Positions 16,188 to 18,940 of a stretch of DNA of 18,940 bases are shown piece after piece; position 1 is the first letter of the stretch; every line of letters starts with the position of its first letter. The stretch lies in the NCBI GenBank assembly GCA_030747575.1, contig JASLKI010000037.1:1-18940 (forward strand), in the 5' to 3' direction. The notes beneath the pieces are model-generated. The model worked only from the letters and a program-made list of their open reading frames with translations. It was not told the DNA's origin and made no database searches. This DNA comes from Verrucomicrobiota bacterium (lineage in GTDB: Bacteria > Verrucomicrobiota > Verrucomicrobiia > Limisphaerales > UBA1096). The translations under genes and the position numbers were made by a program.

Positions 16188-16284
16188 TCGGGATGTAGAT
16201 TTTAAGGACTCACAGGATCAATTTTTTAAATCCTGACGACTTGCGTTCATCTGAGTCCCATCTTTGCTCTCGTTCCTTTCCGTC

Positions 16285-16308
16285 AACTGCTCACCTTGAA
16301 CTGCTCAC
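16285..16308. repeat. Short direct repeat AACTGCTCAC in the 16134-16325 gap
   Basis: AACTGCTCAC occurs at 16285-16294 and again at 16299-16308, a 14-base period with a 4-base spacer (CTTG). It lies between the membrane protein stop and the PHP gene. The rest of the 192-nt gap holds the heptad repeat and AT-rich sequence (about 16196-16240), with no gene. Confidence 0.6.
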
Positions 16309-16325
16309 TGTTCCCCGGCCAAGCG

Positions 16326-17024
16326 TTACTGCCGGGAGTTGAAGACGCTGGCGAGGATGGACTCCTTGGTTTTCCACAGGAGCGACATGGTCATCGATAC
16401 AGGAATCAGCACGAAGGCCATGAACAACCAAGGTCGAAACTTGGCCGCCAGGGCCACGGCTCGAAAGAGGATCTCCGGCAAATCTTCCATAAACGAAAAC
16501 AGGTAAATGACGCCAAAGCTGATCGGCGTCATGGCCAGCAACACGCGGTTCATGCGGGAGAAAAGTCGGGATTCAACCCGAAGCGTCTCGTCCGGCATCA
16601 TGGCAGCAAGGCGAGCCAGCATTTTGTTTAGCGACATCAGGTAAAATACGAACCCCAACGCCAGTAGCCAAAAGGCGTTGGCGAAGTATAATTCGTCCGG
16701 CACCCGGTGGTGCCAGTGTAAAAACGGCGACAGGCCAAGGCTGAACAGGCCAATGAGTTTCGCCTGGCTAAGCGCCGCCTGCCAAACGCGTTCCTGTGGC
16801 TGGAAACTGCCCAGCAGCCACAGTCCGTACCACAGCATGCCGAACGCCGCCGGCGGCATGAGCATGCCCATCGGCCAGGCAGCATCGGTCCAGTTTGAGA
16901 GTTTGGCCATGACGCTGACGACCATCGCGATCGGCAGCCCCCAGAATAGAATCGACGTACCGCGCACCACTCGGGCCAGCGCCGGCAGCAGGTCCTTTTG
17001 CGTGTCAGGTTCGTCCGTTGTCAC
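16326..17024 (-). CDS. Six-helix integral membrane protein of unknown function
   Basis: 232 aa. Predicted membrane segments by eye lie at about 22-41, 50-72, 89-103, 112-131, 161-179 and 198-216, with a soluble loop at about 132-160 and a short charged N-terminus. No catalytic or transport motif is recognised; H-W-H-H (103-106) could bind metal but this is speculative. The start is GTG at 17024. It overlaps the stop of a short upstream reading frame in GTGA, a typical translational-coupling junction. A sigma70-like promoter candidate lies about 105-130 nt upstream. The stop is 192 nt before the PHP gene, so the two may be separate units. Real coding is supported by the coherent hydrophobic pattern and length, not by a family match. 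Confidence 0.75.
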   Translation of the reverse strand: MTTDEPDTQKDLLPALARVVRGTSILFWGLPIAMVVSVMAKLSNWTDAAWPMGMLMPPAAFGMLWYGLWLLGSFQPQERVWQAALSQAKLIGLFSLGLSPFLHWHHRVPDELYFANAFWLLALGFVFYLMSLNKMLARLAAMMPDETLRVESRLFSRMNRVLLAMTPISFGVIYLFSFMEDLPEILFRAVALAAKFRPWLFMAFVLIPVSMTMSLLWKTKESILASVFNSRQ

Positions 17025-17110
17025 AGGCTCAGATAGGTCTGGTCGCGCAGGCTCTTGGTATAGTCAGCGAGCAGCCACACGCCCTCGGCCGGCTTGAGTT
17101 GCTCATGCAA
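17021..17110 (-). pseudogene. Short coding segment upstream of the membrane protein: microprotein or 3' remnant of a lost gene
   Basis: The frame is open from a TAG at 17129-17131 to a TGA at 17021-17023 and ends in 'YTKSLRDQTYLSL'. If TTG at 17110 is the start, the product has 29 residues; no ATG is in frame. Third codon positions are strongly GC-rich (about 23 of 28 after the first codon), as in the flanking real genes, so this looks like true coding sequence. The stop overlaps the GTG of the membrane protein (GTGA). It may be a translationally coupled small leader protein, or the surviving C-terminus of a truncated gene. I do not recognise the sequence. Confidence 0.35.
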
Positions 17111-17127
17111 TCCCGCAAGGGACGCGC

Positions 17128-17155
17128 ACTATACGAGCGCCAGAACCGATTTCAA
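17128..17155 (-). promoter_or_regulatory. Candidate sigma70-type promoter for the membrane protein unit
   Basis: On the minus strand TTGAAA (complement of 17150-17155) and TATAGT (complement of 17128-17133) are separated by 16 nt, matching a -35/-10 pair at 5 of 6 positions each. It would start transcription near 17121, about 97 nt before the GTG at 17024 and just ahead of the short reading frame. It lies downstream of the nuclease-fold gene stop (17178). Confidence 0.42.
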
Positions 17156-17177
17156 CCATGAAGAAAAAGCGGCAAGC

Positions 17178-18101
17178 TCATTTGTCCCGAGCCACGAACG
17201 TCGTCACCACCGGGCGGTGATCCGAGCCGTGGCCCCAGTTCGCCACGACCGGAATCCACGAGTTGGCGCGATCCAATTCCCTGGCCATACCAGCGCTGAG
17301 CAGGATGTAATCGATCCGGCTGTATACATCCTCAACACCGTAAAACTGCGTCCACGACACATTGCGCGGAAACCATTTTGCGTTGATCTGGTTCGGGCCA
17401 CCGTCTCCGTTTTTTTCGCCGGGTCGCGCATCTACTAGCTTCGATTTTCCTCGACCGACGAGCGCCTTGAGCGGCTTTGAATTATAGTAGTCGTTGAAGT
17501 CGCCGAGCACGGCGAAGTTCATTTCCGGATTGGCCTTGAGCCTAGCATCAATGATGCGCCGAAGCCGCAACGCCTCCTGCAAACGGATCTCCGCCTCGTC
17601 CGCGACCGACACTTTCCGCTTGGATTTAAGGTGCGCGGTGATCAGCGAAAACGAGTAGTCGCCCAGCGCAATCTCCACCTCCGCAAACCCGCGGCTCACG
17701 TGCAGCCGACGGCCGTTGAGCAGGAAGCTTTCGTTGTCGTGCCTAGTGATTTTCTTGAACGGGAAACGACTCAGGTACGCGACGTGAATCGCCGGGTCGA
17801 ACGCCGGCAGATGTTCCATATGCGGCAGATCGAGTCCCTTGGCCTTGAGCGCGTACTGCAGTTTGATCAGCGCCGTTTTTTTACCCATCTCCTGCAGAGC
17901 GATCACGTCCGGCTTGGCCGCGAGGATACTCTCGACAATCTTCGCCTGCGCGAACGGTTTCTTGAGCGGCCGATTCTGGATCGGCTCGAGGATGAAATTT
18001 TCCACATTGTACGTCGCCACGCGAAAGGTCTGCTGCGCCTGGCCAAGCGGCCCCGCCAAAATGACAGCGGCGGCGGCGATGAAATACTTTTGCAATCTCA
18101 C
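17178..18101 (-). CDS. Secreted endonuclease/exonuclease/phosphatase (EEP) family protein
   Basis: 307 aa with a signal peptide (about 1-22). EEP catalytic motifs are all present in order: N32 in 'ATYNVEN', E71 in 'ALQEMG', H157 in 'ITAHLKSK', D201 and N203 in 'LGDFND', D264 in 'SRIDYILLS', and D294-H295 in 'GSDHRPV'. These bind Mg and activate water for phosphodiester or phosphomonoester cleavage, as in exonuclease III, DNase I and related phosphatases. With export, likely substrates are extracellular nucleic acids or phosphorylated compounds; the sequence does not decide between them. It starts 6 nt after the stop of the lamin-tail-domain gene, so they are probably an operon. In some bacteria the two domains are fused in one extracellular nuclease (ExeM/NucH type), which fits a joint role here. 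Confidence 0.92.
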   Translation of the reverse strand: MRLQKYFIAAAAVILAGPLGQAQQTFRVATYNVENFILEPIQNRPLKKPFAQAKIVESILAAKPDVIALQEMGKKTALIKLQYALKAKGLDLPHMEHLPAFDPAIHVAYLSRFPFKKITRHDNESFLLNGRRLHVSRGFAEVEIALGDYSFSLITAHLKSKRKVSVADEAEIRLQEALRLRRIIDARLKANPEMNFAVLGDFNDYYNSKPLKALVGRGKSKLVDARPGEKNGDGGPNQINAKWFPRNVSWTQFYGVEDVYSRIDYILLSAGMARELDRANSWIPVVANWGHGSDHRPVVTTFVARDK

Positions 18102-18107
18102 GATAAG

Positions 18108-18940
18108 TTACTCGACCTGGATGATGAAAAACTGCGCCGCTCGTTCGGCCTTGGCGCTGAAGGAGCCCGTGCTGTCGTCAAACTTTAATTTCGTCCCCAC
18201 CGGCGTGTACGGCCCGGCCACTGAATTGCTCGACCGTACCGTGTAGCTTGCCGCCGCACTCGCTCCCCAACTCAAGTGGATCTCGCCATCGGCCAGACTG
18301 ACGGCAATTTCGATCTCAGGAATCTCCACCGCCGGATCCTCCGTGAACGGCGCGCCGCTTGGCCAAGTGCCGGCCGAGACGGCCGCGGCGGCCACTGTGC
18401 TGTGATCCGAAAATACCCCGTTTAGGCCGGGATCCCGCGTCATTGAGCCGTTGCTTGACGGTTTGCCGAACTTGATTCGGTCGATCACGTGCCCATCGGC
18501 GTTGCGCAGTGTGATTGTGTCGCCGCTGTTATTTAGGCCCAGCCCGCTCGTGCCCTCCGTGGCCGGCAACGCGAGGATTTCCTCATCAAGCACCGGCTCC
18601 GAGCCGGACGAACGACCGCCGTACACGATCACCGCGCCGCGCTTGGCCACGACGTCGCCCTCGTAAAAGTTGCTTCGCAACGCCACGGCGTCGGATATGC
18701 TCCAGCCGGCTAAGTCCACGTCCGCTTGGCTAAGGTTGGCGATCTCGATGAACTCATCCTCAACACTGAGGACGTTCGAGCCGCTCGGTGTCTCACGGTG
18801 CAGCGGGTTGTAATGACTAGCCGTCGTCTTGCCTGTTGGGTTGGCCAAAAACTCGGTGATGGCCACCTGCTGCTCGGCCTCACTTGGCACATAAATATCC
18901 CACTCCAGCGTCGCCACGCCTTCGTCGTTTTCCGCCTCGA
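18108..18940 (-). CDS. Lamin-tail-domain (LTD) protein, C-terminal part; 5' end outside the window
   Basis: The frame is open to the last base, so the N-terminus is missing; a GTG at 18917 is internal, since coding-like residues (E-A-E-N-D-E-G) precede it. After a short beta segment comes an LTD: 'VAITEFLANPTG', 'DEFIEIANLSQADVDLAGWSISDAV', 'GLGLNNSGDTITLRNADGHVIDRI'. LTDs are beta-sandwich modules found on secreted nucleases and cell-surface proteins. The last 70 residues resemble a fibronectin-III-like end domain ('EIHLSWGASAAASYTVRSSNSV'). Such large modular exoproteins, often with CotH or peptidase modules, are common in Verrucomicrobia. Partner context is the EEP enzyme 6 nt downstream. 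What the missing part carries is unknown. Confidence 0.82.
   Translation of the reverse strand, partial: EAENDEGVATLEWDIYVPSEAEQQVAITEFLANPTGKTTASHYNPLHRETPSGSNVLSVEDEFIEIANLSQADVDLAGWSISDAVALRSNFYEGDVVAKRGAVIVYGGRSSGSEPVLDEEILALPATEGTSGLGLNNSGDTITLRNADGHVIDRIKFGKPSSNGSMTRDPGLNGVFSDHSTVAAAAVSAGTWPSGAPFTEDPAVEIPEIEIAVSLADGEIHLSWGASAAASYTVRSSNSVAGPYTPVGTKLKFDDSTGSFSAKAERAAQFFIIQVE

Larger units (their letters stand above)
247..18848. repeat. Dispersed iterated palindrome TTGGCCAA (12 copies)
   Basis: Copies start at 247, 726, 3278, 3490, 7952, 8996, 11660, 13372, 14043, 15094, 18359 and 18841. Six extend to CTTGGCCAAG (246, 725, 8995, 11659, 15093, 18358). Seven copies read ttg-gcc-aa in the coding frame. 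One reads t-tgg-cca-a (18359), three read tt-ggc-caa (3490, 13372, 14043), and one is non-coding (726). Degenerate forms such as GCTTGGCTAAGC (2312-2323) and many GCTTGGCC octamers add to this. Independence of reading frame argues for selection or mutation bias at the DNA level. Confidence 0.8.

Noticed and set aside
16314..16336. Inverted repeat CCCGGC/GCCGGG at the membrane protein stop
   Set aside because: The stem reaches into the coding sequence and no T-run follows on the minus strand, so it is not a convincing terminator.

Overview
The window is a bacterial chromosomal segment of moderately high GC (roughly 58-60% by eye). It mixes translation and transcription genes (efp, tyrS, rpsA, a NusG paralogue) with secreted proteins of kinds common in the PVC group: a Pirellula/Verrucomicrobium-type c-heme domain, a PSCyt1/PSD multidomain protein next to a Tat-exported DUF1552 protein, a signal-peptide isochorismatase-like protein, and a HEAT-repeat exoprotein. 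Together these suggest Verrucomicrobiota, or less likely Planctomycetota. There are no rRNAs, tRNAs, transposases, phage genes or CRISPR arrays, and I see no sign of recent transfer.

Layout. Plus strand, 1-2276: the C-terminal end of a c-type heme protein, a secreted isochorismatase-fold protein and efp, closed by an intrinsic terminator (2309-2335). Everything else is on the minus strand, read right to left. A lamin-tail-domain protein (cut by the window end) is followed by a secreted endonuclease/exonuclease/phosphatase-fold enzyme. Next come a short coding remnant or microprotein, a six-helix membrane protein, a secreted PHP-fold hydrolase, a secreted M28 peptidase, then the PSCyt1/PSD protein overlapping DUF1552, ending in a terminator (9666-9690). 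The HEAT protein and rpsA follow, ending in a terminator (5355-5382). The last unit is tyrS, a NusG-like protein and a PfkB-family sugar kinase, converging on efp.

Functionally, the right half looks like export and degradation capacity (nuclease, peptidase, PHP hydrolase, periplasmic cytochromes). The left half is housekeeping translation with a specialised elongation factor.

The most striking feature is not a gene. The palindrome TTGGCCAA, often extended to CTTGGCCAAG or GCTTGGCC, occurs 12 times. By rough composition I would expect well under one. It falls in all three codon phases and in non-coding DNA, and related forms build the efp terminator stem and a tandem cluster upstream of tyrS. 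This resembles a highly iterated palindrome, comparable in style to HIP1 of cyanobacteria, in a lineage where I do not know of one being described. Other points worth a look are a terminator ending 5 nt before the HEAT gene start, structured leaders in front of efp and rpsA, and an isochorismatase-fold protein that seems to lack the catalytic lysine.
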